64,000 bases of DNA. Source: Jaltomata sinuosa (taxonomy: Eukaryota; Streptophyta; Magnoliopsida; Solanales; Solanaceae). Position 1 is the first letter of the stretch. Each line of letters opens with the position of its first letter. This document shows positions 33,401-45,440 of this stretch, piece after piece. The stretch lies in assembly GCA_003996215.1 (NCBI GenBank), contig QJPP01003567.1, positions 186,001 through 250,000 of the forward strand, given 5' to 3'. A program made the position numbers and the translations under genes. The notes under the pieces are model-generated. The model did not search any database. It saw only the letters and a program-made list of their open reading frames with translations, and had not been told where the DNA came from.

Positions 33401-36400
33401 TCTAGATAGTGGCGGGTCTTCTCGACTCCTCTCCATTTTTTTCCTCAAGGATGGTAAGGCGGGAACTCCAACTCAATTTTCCCCATTTCAATGAGATACT
33501 CCAAATCAACTCGAAAATGGTGACAAGTCTTAATGTCGTGGGCTTCTACCCCTGCGTGATAAAGGCAAATCTCTTTTCATTAATGCCAAGACCTAGACAT
33601 CTTTCCTGGCTTTATCTGCACTGGCTCCAGAATCTTGGCATGAACCAACTAGGCATAGATGTAATAGTAAGTATCTTGAAAGACTGAAGTCGTATCGATG
33701 AATCAGCATATCCTTGGTGATTGGCATGCCAGGACTGACTTGGTTCCATGCAAGAATTGTTCAAGGACCCCAAGGATGGCTTATGTAGTCACTGTTAATT
33801 CTAAGATGGATTATATCCCTTAAAGCATCGTATTTGCCAGTGGTATGACCTTTCTGACGTGGGTGGTAATCACATTTCTTGTGATTATTCTAGGGATGGC
33901 ATCCAAATCCCTCAGATTGGTCAGGGTGAATTTTAGAGTCTGGTAGATTTATGAGCAAACCACAACTTTTGGATTCTTAGCATACTCTCAAAAGTGAACC
34001 TTGAGAGTCATCGTCTTTCCTCCAGGCCTGAATCTGGTTGGCCATACAACATCGATCTTGACCTTGGTCCAATAGTTGGTTCCCATGTAGGAAAGTTAGA
34101 TCTGCTCAGCATTCTCTCTGAAGTTTCCATTAACGTTTTCGTCAAGAACGAACCTCATAAGCACTTGCTCATCTTTCTAGGATTATTTGATCATTTTCTT
34201 TTTCCTTTGTCTGTCGATCCCAATACTCCACTTGCTTCAACCAGGTCTTTAAACTCCAAGATCAATTTTTGACCTCTTGGTCAAAGTCTCTTTTTGGAGC
34301 CACTTTTGACTCACTGAGTATTTGGTCAATTGTGGCAATCCTTTCTTTGTCCCTAGCAATATTTTCCTCCACCTCTTTGGACCTGGATATGGAGATCTTC
34401 ATTAACCAATCAACCTTCTCATGTTTTCTCTAAACTTCCTCGATTTCCTCTTGAACCCTTAACATCCTTTGACCCATTATTGCGGCTTCTATTTCAACTT
34501 TCTTAAAAGAAGGGAGATATTTTAGAAGAGTTTTTAGGGTTTTTGGAGAAACTTGGAGGACTCAGAGTATTTTGGTCAAAGTTTGTGTAGTCGGCTTATA
34601 TTTCTTCTTACGGTGTTCTAAAAATCTTTTAAAATAGGAGTGGATAAATTTATCCTCGATTTGAGCAACACACATAGCACATAAAGCAATTATAACACAT
34701 AAGAATATAATAACATGCGTATCCTAATTTGGTGACCTTTTTTGTACCAAAGGTAGGCCTAACATTTTTAAAGATGTATATGTTGATATACATAATCAAA
34801 TTTTTTTGATAAAGGGATACGAGGCAAGCCGAAAGGGGGATACACTTGAAAAGAGAGGGAAATAGTGCATAAAATAGGCCCGTGCAAGGGCAAGGCAAAG
34901 CAAACCCACGCAGGAGTATTTTGGGAAAATAAAAAATACATAGTAAGTAAAAACCCGCGCATGGGAATTTTTAGGGAAAGAAATACAAAAGATAAATCCA
35001 TGCTGGGGTGACACTAAGATGCTCATAATGATGATCCTTCCTCTATTCGCCCCCTTTTGGACTTCTTTGCAATCTCCTGAAGTTCATACAATCTCTTCTA
35101 ATAGCCGATCTCGATCTAGAGTGACCTTTGATCCATTGGAATTTTGCAAAGCTCAAATATAGAGTAGTTATAGGTGAGACCAAACTGTCTACTCATACTC
35201 TCATACTTTCAAACTCTTGGGTGAGATCATCAATGGTGTATCGATCTTTTGCTCGCTCCGACTTAACTTGGGTTAACTCTTCTTGATGTTCCAGAAGTTG
35301 GAGATTAACTCTTGATATTGAGAAAATTTGAGGCCTATTTTCAGTCAAACCTAGCAAGTCGCTTTCTAACCAATCCCTGTATCCCTCAGTTCACCCAACA
35401 TTGTACCTATTTTGGGTGAGTTTTGCGGTGGTCTTTTCTTTGATACTCTTTCTCTGGCTATTGAAGACCTCCCCTGCTTTGGGATTTTGTCATCTCCATA
35501 GTCGATGATGTAGACTCCCATGTGACCAGTTTCAATCTCGATCTGTCTTCTCCCAAATTGCCTCATAACTCTTTGGGGGACATAGGGTCATCTTCCCCAA
35601 ATTTTGAGTAGTAGCAAGCAGGGCATTCCGTCGCTTCCAATGATGATGACTTTTGAAAATGAGCAATATGGCATCTACTAGATATTTTCCTCTCTCAACC
35701 CTGAAAAGTGTCGAGCCCATTCCCCTTTGGACATCTCTAGGCTTATTTGTTCTTGCTCTATCTTCTTGTTGAAACTCGCAATTCTATCCTTTCCTTGAAA
35801 TGGAAGAAGTTCGAATGGAATGTCTTCTACAATTATATGACTCAAAACCCATATTTGAAGAAGCAAATTGCTTCCCTAAAAGTAATTGTGCCCATTTTTA
35901 CACTTTCTCAAATACCGATAGATGTCTCCTAAAATAACTCGTGACAAAGGAAAGTATTTGATTGTTTCATCCTTCCTAATACCATAAAAGATGGTGTTAG
36001 TTACCATGATGACTCAGGTGTTGATAGTGAAACTCGGGCATTGAGGAAATACCATGATTCACAGGAAGGTAATGGGGAAAACCAAAGTTCTAGTACTATC
36101 CCAATATTGGTATGATAGGAACTCATCCTGATAACCCCAAAACCCTTCAATTGCGGCAAAATGCAAGCACATGTCACGAAAAGAAATGGTTAAACCCGAT
36201 ACCCAATCACATGAAGGTTCATGCAACTTGAGTAATTTTGCTATCTCACTCTTTATGGGCTTGTCGAAATAAGAACATTTGCTTCTGGACATTGCCTCAT
36301 TTTGGCAACATTTGCGACACCACCAAAGAAATCTCATATCTCTTCTATAGGTTGGGTTAACTTGCTAGATCCAAACCTAAATACCATCCTATCATTGTCC

Positions 36401-37150
36401 CAGTTAATAATGAGGTCTTGTATTAACTCGAGACATCCTTTCATTCCCATTAGATATGGCAAATATACTAAATGTTGACATACTTCTCGGTGTTGAAGCT
36501 CGGTAAAACCATGCCACCATATTTGGAGTTGTAGTAGAGGACTCACGACCATGTAAAACTTTAAAAGATCTAATATCTCACAAAATAGACAACTAGTTAG
36601 GCATCCCATTTTGGGGACAGCAGTCTAACTCTTTCGACACATACGTCTTTCAAAAATATAGCACATCGGGGTATGATTGTCTTTTTGGAAAGGGGGAATT
36701 TTTTGACACAAGGTGATCTCACTAATGAGCTTGATACCCCTGGGGTACTAGGTCAGCTTAGGTAAATGCCTATTTTAGGGTTTTGGCTTCGCTCTACGCT
36801 AGTTTGACTAGAGTGGGCTTTGAAAAAAAGACTGGGGAACCCAAGTGGACAATTGTGGGCTGCGATAATGAACAAGTGCCAGCCAACCTTGAACCAACTA
36901 ATTTCTTATTGTTTCAAAAATTTTAGTTTTTTAAGTGGAGAAGTGACAGCGAAGACACGCATCATAACTTTTTTCCTAATGCATTTGAAGTTTTTCATTT
37001 GGCGGAACCTATATGCCATGAATGCAACAATAAAGTTTGTGGAAATTTAAATACATAAGCAAATAAGTGCAAAAATTTAAAATATTACATTCCCGAATAG
37101 TTAGTCTAATAAGAAAAGTAAAGTTAGAGAAATTTTGGTTAGAACTTAGC
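33400..37150 (-). pseudogene. Tat-lineage gag-like ORF, degraded
   Basis: Minus-strand protein fragments in order: an N-terminal domain (about 37000-35500) with LKLHEPSCDWVSGLTISFRD, VDAILLIF and NALLATTQNLG; a Glu/Lys-rich coiled-coil-like region (about 35350-34280); and a C-terminal zinc-like motif near 33565-33510 reading CLYHAGVEAHDIKTCHHF. That last phrase matches the CxxHxxxxGHxxxxC signature of Tat gag, with Ala at one Gly. Stops and frameshifts are frequent. Gag of this lineage is much longer than in chromoviruses, in agreement with the 3.6 kb span. Confidence 0.65.
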
Positions 37151-37153
37151 TAA

Positions 37154-37172
37154 GTCCCCAGCAGAGTCGTCA
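37154..37172 (-). other. Primer binding site of the Tat element (Arg tRNA type)
   Basis: The minus strand reads TGACGACTCTGCTGGGGAC, the Ogre-type primer site complementary to the 3' end of an arginine tRNA. It stands four bases after a candidate LTR end (ACA, plus 37177-37179). Confidence 0.75.
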
Positions 37173-37176
37173 TTTT

Positions 37177-40100
37177 TGTTTTATCGCATTTTTCACCTTC
37201 TTTTGGAAAAGGAAAAGCAACTTGTATTTTGAAATTGTTTTTGACTTGAATTAAACTTGAAACTTGTAAAAAAAATCTCAAATCTAACAAAAACAAAGTT
37301 TCCACTTAATTTTTAAGGAAAAATCAAGAAATATTTTGAAAAAATATTCGTAAGATTTAAAACAGATAAACATCTTTGAATTTAAGAAATTTGGGTAAGA
37401 AGTTAATATAAATATTTTAAGTAGGTTTTTAAGGTATCTAAAATATCTGCTAACACGCGGTTATCTGGTTATTCTCTAACTTATTTTATTTGCCTAACTT
37501 TATGAAAATGTGGAAATTTATGACAAGTAGAGAAAGAGTTCTTTTCATGAAGGATATTTGTTTATGAAAAAATGTTAAGAAATTCTAAACGAGATTTTGC
37601 AAGTAAAACTTTGGTGAAATTTCCTTAAGAATTAATCAAGTTTTAAAGTTTTAACAACTGATTTAAGCAAATGAAATAAACTTGTAAATAAAACTCATGG
37701 TACTCCAAAGGGGATTTAACTAAGTTTGAGAAAAAGAGTTAGTTTTTACAAGAGTCTAAATTATACAAAATGAACTTACTAAAGAAAGGAAGAAGTTGGG
37801 CTTAGGCACTTATACCCAAACCCCTACTAAATGTCAATCTTGGACTACCAAATTTTTGATTAAACCCATTATCCTCTCCGCCTCTTTTGTCTTTCCCTGT
37901 AGTTTTGCTTCCCTTTCTTTCTTGTGTAGCACTTAAGCCACACATTATTTTTCCTTGATCAAATTTTAACCCCTTTGGGGCATTGAAATAGGCAGACTCA
38001 AAATATTGGGCCTCCTTGTCTGGGTGAATGTGAGGGGATAAAGTCCATTTGGACTCATACAAAAAATCATGTGTAAAAGAAAGGAATAGGATTAGCATTT
38101 ACCCAGGAGGTAATTTTAACATATTAAGTAAGCTAAAAAGAACTAAGAGGGACACATATATGCATAAAATCATGGCAAGCAGGTCACGATCATATGAATA
38201 TAGCCATATATCAAAAATAAATTGTTCCTTCAAATTTTTTAATCAAGTCATTTGACACTTCATGAGTAAGTATGAACCAGAACATGGATTCTAAAACATA
38301 GAGATTAATATTAAAAACATGGGAATATGAATCCTACAGAAACCCTACATACATCTTAATGACAAAGAAGGAAGGTGTCACAATAGTCATGAAAGGTTAG
38401 AACATGCTCATAAATACATAGGTTTATTTGATTCTAGATACATGAATCTTACTTCAAACGGGTATTCTTAGTAATCAATCCAAAAACATCAATAACTTAT
38501 CTTCATGGCAACTACTGATTCAAGAATAACCTGTGACCATTCCAATATCATAAAAGAACTGAAATCTCCAAAAAAAAGGAACTAAAGTTTGAATGCCTAG
38601 GAGAGATTTCAAGAAAATCTTTTAAAAGATTTGAAGGACTAGTGCAAAGGAAAAGGAAATGGGGGACTCAAGGGAAACATTACACATGTTTAAAAAATTA
38701 TTAGACAAATAACAATGTTTAGAATTCAAGACAAACAAAGGAATTTATGCTAAGTTTAAACAGAATATATACAAGACAAAATAGTCATGTTTTATCATGG
38801 CTACTACCTTTCCCAGGGACTTTAAAATTTATCAAGGAAGATTCCATTTCTCTTAGCAAAAATATCAAACCATATCAGGAAGAATAGGTTCAAATTACAG
38901 GCTCAATCCTTTCAGGAACCCAAAATGCTCAGGCATTATACCTTCACAACAACCAAAAGAGATTCATGGGATTTTTCAAGATTTAGGCTATGAGGCAAGC
39001 CTTCCCCTTTCTTAAAGAGTCATTAGAATGGTTTCAAGAGAAGAATCCCTTCTCATCCATCTTAACCAATTTTCAAATAGTATTAGAGACTAAGTGAACC
39101 TTGTCATAAAAATTGAGCAGATGTCTTCTGTATAACATAAACTTATAGGACACATATAAGTTCAATAACTTGAACCATCCAAATTAGCATAGAAACAACA
39201 ATAAGGGCTAATGCATATTCAAAATCTCAAGCCAAGAACTTAAAGAATGCAGCATATCATAGCATATTCTCGCTTTATCTTACGACTTTGATCCTTGAGG
39301 AATAACTAGCAAGTAATCCAAAGAATCATATTGGCTTACTCACATTCCTATTGGTATGATTACACCAAGGAATCAAACAAACAGACCAACCTTACTCCTA
39401 CATTCATGACAAAAAAAAGAAACTACACAATTGCCAAGTTGAATCAAGCCATTCAGAACTTCGAGTGGAAGCTCCTGGCAAGGGTTATTGGGAGATGAAG
39501 ATCGGCCATCATGAAGTCTTATTCATCTCCTAATCCTAGAATTTCAAGGAAGAACTACAGAGTTACCCTCGAGAAGGAAAAAAACTTATTCCCTCCTTTT
39601 CAAATTTACTTAATACCATGAATCAAGAAAATATTTGGGAAATCCTTTGCCTAAAATCGTTTAGTCCATTCATTTAAAATATGACATAGCTATATATTTA
39701 AAACATCAGCAAACACGCTAGGAAATTTAACACTTCATCTAAAATAACATATGACTTCAAACATACAAGTAGATTTTAGCCCTTCTTCGCAAATAAATCA
39801 CCACAGCAATCACAAAACTTCATACAAGACCAGCCTAGTTCTATATTAATGAAATAGAATTTAAAGAGAGGGAAGGCAAAATGGGTTTTACCTATTTTGG
39901 AGCAGCAAACTGAGAGTACGAGTTTCATCAGAGAGATTTCCACCATCGGATTCTATATTTATCTCACCAGAATTCAATTTCAAATCATTTAGGAAAGGTA
40001 TTTTTTGGTGTTTTTCACTTTGAAAGTCTTGGTCATGTGAGATTAGAGTAATGCTCCTCCAAAATCCTCAATCTTTCCCCAAAATTAAGTCCTTAATCCA

Positions 40101-40862
40101 TTGAAGAAGGGGGTTTATATATTTAGGTATAATTTAGGGGGGAAACGAGTGGGGAAAGCTGGAAATTCACTTGAAAATTTCAAATTCCCTTTTTGGATAA
40201 CCTTGGCCAACAAGAAAAGTGTAACAATTGTACAAAAATTTCCCTAATTTTGCAGATGAAATTGCACCTGAGGCTCTAAAATCTTTTGGGTCTTGACAGC
40301 TCATCAAATAGATGGAGATGAAGGGAGTTATAGAGCAACGAATAATTTTTAGGGTCATTTGGAGTTATTGTTGGCTGCGTTTGGAGCTGTTCATCTATGC
40401 TCTAAAAGAGAGAGAGAGAGAGAGAGACAAAGAAGACGAAGAGCGGAGTGAGATTTGTGTGTTGTGCACGTTAATAGTGTAGTGTGCATTCTTTCTCTTG
40501 GGAAATAGAGAGAGTGAGACGCGTGTGATTGTTCTGAGAGAGAATTAATTAAGTGAGAATATATATGTATAGGTGTAAGATGATATATGTTGATGCAAAA
40601 ATGGGAGTGGGCCAGGTTATGTGCGTATTTTTGGCTTGGGAATTATAATTTGTTGGGCCAAAATTGGAGGGTTGAAATTGTTTTAGTAATTGGAAACCAA
40701 ATTGTTGAATATCGGCTAAAATTCGAATAGATGAATTTAGGCCAAACTTGAAATGGAGACGAATTAAATCACTAATTAATTAAGTGAGCTTCTAATTTCA
40801 ACAATTGTGAATAATTATCTTAATAAAATATAATCATTTTATTTAAAACCAAGAAACTAATT
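37177..40862 (-). repeat. Tat/Ogre 5' LTR, truncated
   Basis: About 3.7 kb of A/T-rich sequence with no domain in either strand. Small frames such as 37802-38098 are not convincing. A TATA-like TATATAAA lies on the minus strand at 40124-40114, with an AG microsatellite upstream at 40407-40428. The last part, 40620-40860, matches the 23494-24380 fragment. The terminal TGTTGACA is missing because element F begins at 40863. Confidence 0.62.
40407..40428. repeat. AG dinucleotide microsatellite
   Basis: About eleven AG units inside the Tat LTR, upstream of its putative TATA box on the minus strand. Confidence 0.85.
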
Positions 40863-41365
40863 TATCACGCCCCAAATTGGAGGGGCGAACAAGACCCATA
40901 TGACCACCTACTTTATGAGTAATATATGACATATAGAAAGTGATAAACCAATAAACGAGAAGAATAAATAATATATGCTGCATATATATATATATATACT
41001 ACAGAGTCACTGAAATAAAAATGTATAATGTGCCGCTAGATAACGTCTAGGAAGCCTCTAAAGAGTACAAAATGCTATACTACTAATAAAAAATCACGAT
41101 AGGCCCCGACGTGCCCAACTAGAGATCTATACATATAACTAAAAATACTAGACATGCTTTGGCTCCTGATAAATAAAAAGCTCACCAAAATTCCAACTAA
41201 AGATGGCAAGAGAACCTAACATGGATATCAACTCTCATGTGAACCTGATTATATTTACAAAAATACAGTACCCCAAACGTAGGGACATCAGTACATATAC
41301 AACATGTACTGGTATGTAAAGCACACAGAATAACAAACGGATGGGTACAGAAGCTCATATAAATT
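40863..41365 (-). repeat. Element F 3' LTR, first part
   Basis: Begins TATCACGCCCC, matching TGTCATGCCCC at 6096 of the A LTR with the end dinucleotide mutated. It is interrupted at 41366 by element E and resumes at 57697. The two parts total 2242 bases, against about 2238 for the A LTR. A TA microsatellite lies at 40983-40998. Confidence 0.78.
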
Positions 41366-42049
41366 TGTAATGACCCTCCAGGTCATTTTCTATTTTTCAT
41401 GCTTTTTTTGTGTCTTGAGCTTTCCCTCAATGGCTATATGTCATTTATGACTTACCAGGACTTACGGCTCGGTTACCGAGTCCATTTGTTAGGTTGTTAT
41501 GACCATTTCTTTATTTTAGAACTTAAACTTAGAAAACCTTTGACTTTGGTCAACTTTCTTGGTAAACATGCTCAAAATTGAATTTTGACAGTTCTGTTGG
41601 CTTTGGAATGGGGATTTTGGTCTAGTGGGACCCTTGGTCTGGGTTTAAGAGTTTTTATTTTGGGTTTGTGTTGTTTTTTGTGTTTTCAGACCAGTTTGGC
41701 TTATGGGATTGACTTTGGTAAACATTCGGAGAAGACGGCCTCGGATGAAAATTTCATTAGTGATGTTAGCTCCGGAATGTTGACTTTGGGCTAGTAGGAC
41801 CTTTTGTTCGGGTCTTGAGGCTTCCGAACTTGTTTTTGGATATTGGTTTCCGAGTGGTTTTTGGGCTTGGGACCCACTTTTGGATAAAATGATCTATGTT
41901 GGGAGTTTCATCGATTTCGTTGAGTTTGGAATGTTATTTCTGGTAGGTTTACATGGTTTGTGTTCAAAGGGTTCCAAATTAATCCCGAGGGTCCGTCGGG
42001 TGACTTTTTAGCCTTTATTTTACTGGTTGCTTCTATAAAGTTGCAGACC

Positions 42050-42265
42050 AGTTTGGTCATCGTGATCGCGAGGTGGCTGTTAAATTCACGATGGTTTGGT
42101 TTCTTGACCATCGCAATCACGTGGGTTGCTCCTCGCGACCACAATAAAGCATGCTGGGACCCAATCCAGCTTGCTCTACGCGATCGCGTGGCTGGACAGT
42201 CATGACTGCAATGGTCTGGACCACGTTTTCCTTGCGATTACGTAGGGTCCATTGCGATTGCGATG
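42050..42265 (+). promoter_or_regulatory. CGATCGCG motif cluster upstream of element E TATA box
   Basis: Repeated GTGATCGCGAGG, CATCGCAATCACG, CTCGCGACC, ACGCGATCGCGTGG and TTGCGATTGCGATG within about 215 bases, ending just before the box at 42282. The 3' LTR has the same array at 55535-55745, with substitutions often at CG positions. Confidence 0.72.
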
Positions 42266-42281
42266 AAGGACCCCAGGCAGC

Positions 42282-42288
42282 TATTTAA
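42282..42288 (+). promoter_or_regulatory. Putative TATA box of element E 5' LTR
   Basis: TATTTAA in GCAGCTATTTAAGCTGCC, a short palindrome conserved at 55752-55768 in the 3' LTR, followed by a pyrimidine-rich leader. Confidence 0.6.
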
Positions 42289-43378
42289 GCTGCCAACTTC
42301 ATTTTTTCCTCCAACACTTCGAATTTTCTCCATTGTTTCACATTTAAGCCCCGATTCCAGCTTCATTATCTAAGCATACCTCACTTGGTAAGTCCCCATC
42401 TGTCCCTCTCCTCTTTTCCGTTGTTAATTCTCGTTAAATCCCGTTGCTTTCTGTTAGTGTCCCCTTTAGTTAGTGGCTCTTTGGGGCTATTTTGAGCCCT
42501 AAAATGAGCCCCGTTCGCACACAACTTTAGAGCATGGGTTTCTTAACCCACCACAAGTAAAATTGTGATTTTTAATTTTTGTTTCATTATGTGGGCCTCG
42601 AAGGTCATTTTCTGACCCAATATTTGGCCCAATTTTTCATATAACAATATGGGTGTCATTCTTATCATCTTGACACCTAGATTATATTCTTGATAGCATA
42701 GCAGCTTTGAGGCCATTCGGAAGGGGAAATCACATGAGTGACGATTCGTGTTTGCAATTCGGCCCTGAGGTAGGTTACGATTTACTTTTTTGACTGAATT
42801 TAGTTAGATTTCATATATTTATATGTGTTGGAATGTTAGGTTGGCTTAGGTAGATTTATGATTAAATCCTATTTATTACTTTAAAATTGGCCATTTCAGA
42901 TTATAGTTTAGGATTATCATGTTTATCCTTAGCTTACGAGCTTGTAGTATCGTTTTGGCTAGCTTAGAATCCCTAGGTTGCTTTTAGGAGGTTTTAGAGG
43001 TAGAGTAGAGATTCTTGTGTTCTTTTTTCGCTATTACTTTCCTGGTTTATCCGCTTTATTCTACTGTTGTGTGTAATAGTGGGCTCGAGGCCATAGCTTG
43101 GCTTTGGACAGATCCCCAGGTCAGTTCTCTTGGTTTGGAGGGTATTTTGCCCTGTTTTGCCTTGTTGTGCATGGTTTTATCTAAATATGGACATTTTATG
43201 CTCATACTGCACTGCATATTATAAGAAAAAAAGGGAGTAGTTTTTTATACTTCTGGTTCAAAATGAGGTTTAGTGCGGCTATGGTGATTTTCGGATTTGA
43301 ATTGAACTTTATTGGATTTTACTATAGGTTTTGGAAGGAAAAAGGGAAAAATACTATTTTATGCATATACTTATTGTC

Positions 43379-43492
43379 CAATGCGGTATTCTGGACTCTC
43401 AATGCGTTATTTCAGGTTTTATTTTCCTTTCACCTCTATATACATATATGAATAGTCCGATGTGATATTTCAGGTGCCCGATGCGGTATTCT
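43379..43492 (+). repeat. GATGCGGTATTC direct repeats in element E LTR
   Basis: Four related units: CCAATGCGGTATTCTGG, CAATGCGTTATTTCAGG, CCGATGTGATATTTCAGG and CCGATGCGGTATTCTCG. The 3' LTR has four counterparts at 56858-56972. They lie well downstream of the TATA box. Function unknown. Confidence 0.7.
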
Positions 43493-44220
43493 CGATTTAT
43501 ATTGTTATGCATTCATATATTACATCATCATTTTATAGCATTACATTGAATTGGGTGCTTTTTGGATTGTCGGTAGTTTTGGGGTTGATCTTGTTACTAC
43601 TTAACCTTTTTGGCTTGTTATTTTCGATTTTTGGCTTTATAACTAGATTTAGGTGGATCCCTGTATTTAAGATGCTTTCCTATAATTTATATTTATATAT
43701 TATATTTCTGCGCTCGATCGTCCTATGATGCCTACTGGGTAACCATTGTCTTGGTACTCATACTACACTATGTATCTTTTTTTCTGATGCAACACCTAGT
43801 ATGAGCCGCTCTCACTGATCCTTCCATCTTTCGAGGCCTGCTGCAGATCAGATCGCGGTGAGCTCCCAGCGCCTTGGAGACTGCACATGCTTTCCATCTT
43901 GTATATCCTGTCTGTATTTTGTAGTTTTGATAGACAGAGTCTACTGTACAGCTACTCCTTACTTTAGTCGCTCTTATACTAGTGACACCAGGTTCAGGTT
44001 GGTTCTCATGTATGTTTTGTCTTTTGGTCACTTTAGGGCCATGTTTTTTATATTTAGTACATTGGTATGTATATATATGCTATTTGCCCTATCTTTTCAT
44101 TTATGTCTTCTGCTTTTCCTTATTGTAATTGCTTTACTGTCTTTCGCATTTTGGGGTTTGGCTTGCCTACTAGAAGGTTATGTAGGCACTATCATGGCCT
44201 GGTTCCAGGTCATGACAGAG

Positions 44221-44229
44221 TGGTATCAG
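44221..44229 (+). other. Primer binding site of element E
   Basis: TGGTATCAG starts three bases after the LTR, with TTCTC following in place of AGCTC, so the 3' half is mutated. Initiator Met tRNA type. Confidence 0.82.
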
Positions 44230-44425
44230 TTCTCTAGGTTCACCGGTCTCACCAGTTCAAGAGCAAATTGTGTAGTAGAGTCTCGTGGATCGGTACAATA
44301 ACGTACGTATCTAATCTGCGAGAGGCTATAGTATATTCCTAGGAAATTTATCATCTTGTTTGATTCCTTGTCGTGCGTTCTTAGACTATTTAACTTCTAA
44401 GTATCTTTATTTCACTCTTTCTCAG

Positions 44426-45440
44426 ATGGTTCGTATGAGATCTACAGCGGGTGAAGACGAGACCCATGCACCTACAGTTAGAACCCCAGCTAGGGGATGG
44501 GGTAGAGGTTGGCCCAGAGGTTGAGGTAGGGGATGGGTTGTGGTGCCAGCTCGAACCCGAGCTAGGATACCATCACCACAGCAAGAGGATAGGGTTGATG
44601 GGGTATAGTATGAGCCAGAGGGCATAGGTCCAGCCCAGCATCCGGCAGGTTTTGTGGCTATTCCAGTGTTGCAGGACACTTTGGTTTGGTTATTGGGGTT
44701 GCTTGAGGGTATGACTCCACCAGCAGCTTCGCCGATCACTACGATTGGTTCTCAGTTTAGATATGAGGGATAGACTTCAGCTCAAGCGACAGTAGCACAG
44801 GGTTTGGAAGCACAGACTGCTGTTGCGGCTTCCAGATTAGAGGTATTACCGGTTCCTACAGTTGCTCTACCTATTCCCACCAGGACAGTTATGTCTTATG
44901 AGGAGCAGAAGATGCTTGATAGGTTTCTTAGATTGGGTCCTCCGAGGTTTTTGGGTGCTTCTAGGGAGGATGCACATGAGTTCCTGATTAGCTGCCAGGA
45001 GAGATTGCATAATCTGGGTTTAGTTGAGTCACATGGGGCAGATTACACCGCGTTTCAGCTAGATGGTCCAGGGAAACAGTGGTGGAGGTCACATGTAACT
45101 TACAGACCAACCAGGTCACCTCTGCTTACATGGGCCCAGTTCTTCACAGCTTTTCTAGAGAGGTATGTAGCATGAGAGAGCGGTTGATGGATCAGTTCTC
45201 CGGGTTAGAGTAGGGCTCTATGACTGTGTCTAAGTATGAGGTTCGTTTCCACCTGTTATCTAGACACGCCACTATGATTCTGCCTACCAAGCACGAGAGG
45301 GTTCACCATTTTGTTTGAGGCTTGACGTGGCAGCTTCGCTTGGCTACAGAGGGTATGGTAGCATGGGGTCAGTCTTTTCTGGAAGTAGTAGATCATGCCC
45401 GCACTATTGAAGGAATTTTTTGTGAGGCCTAAGAGGGAAG
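44426..45440 (+). pseudogene. Element E gag, N-terminal and core part
   Basis: ATG 44426 (MVRMRSTAGEDE) about 200 bases after the primer site. Several TGA/TAG codons stand where Arg or Gln are usual (after WPRG and EG). The frame 44804-45175 carries the core: SYEEQKMLDRFLRLGPPRFLGA, AHEFLISCQERLHNLGLVE, FQLDGPGKQWWRSH and TWAQFFTAFLERYV. The next part has RERLMDQF-like text and ILPTKHERVHHFV in shifted frames, ending EGIFCEA-EGS at 45440. The remainder resumes beyond element G at about 50925. Confidence 0.87.

Larger units (their letters stand above)
32789..40862 (-). mobile_element. Tat/Ogre-lineage element, partial, minus strand
   Basis: Reading on the minus strand: LTR (40862 to 37177), Arg-type primer site (37172-37154) and a long gag-like region to about 33400. 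The low-coordinate end meets the element D LTR at 32788 and the high end meets element F at 40863. No RT, RNase H or integrase motif is seen, so either pol was deleted or it lies outside. The primer site and gag motifs support the Tat/Ogre lineage. Confidence 0.7.
41366..44217 (+). repeat. Element E 5' LTR
   Basis: Starts TGTAATGACCCTCC, ends GTCATGACA, and aligns from end to end with 54839-57696. It contains the CGATCGCG cluster (42050-42265), TATTTAA box (42282), donor (42388, with the matching acceptor near 42591 mutated to GTGGG), and GATGCGGTATTC repeats (43379-43492). Small frames inside (for example 43462-43728 and 43858-44301) have no recognisable domain. Confidence 0.92.

Noticed and set aside
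37802..38255. Open frames in the Tat LTR
   Set aside because: A/T-rich LTR sequence with no domain, no conserved counterpart and frames on both strands.
43015..44301. Membrane-protein-like open frames in the E LTR
   Set aside because: The paired LTR at 56494-57833 does not keep the same frames, and the T-rich composition produces hydrophobic text by chance.
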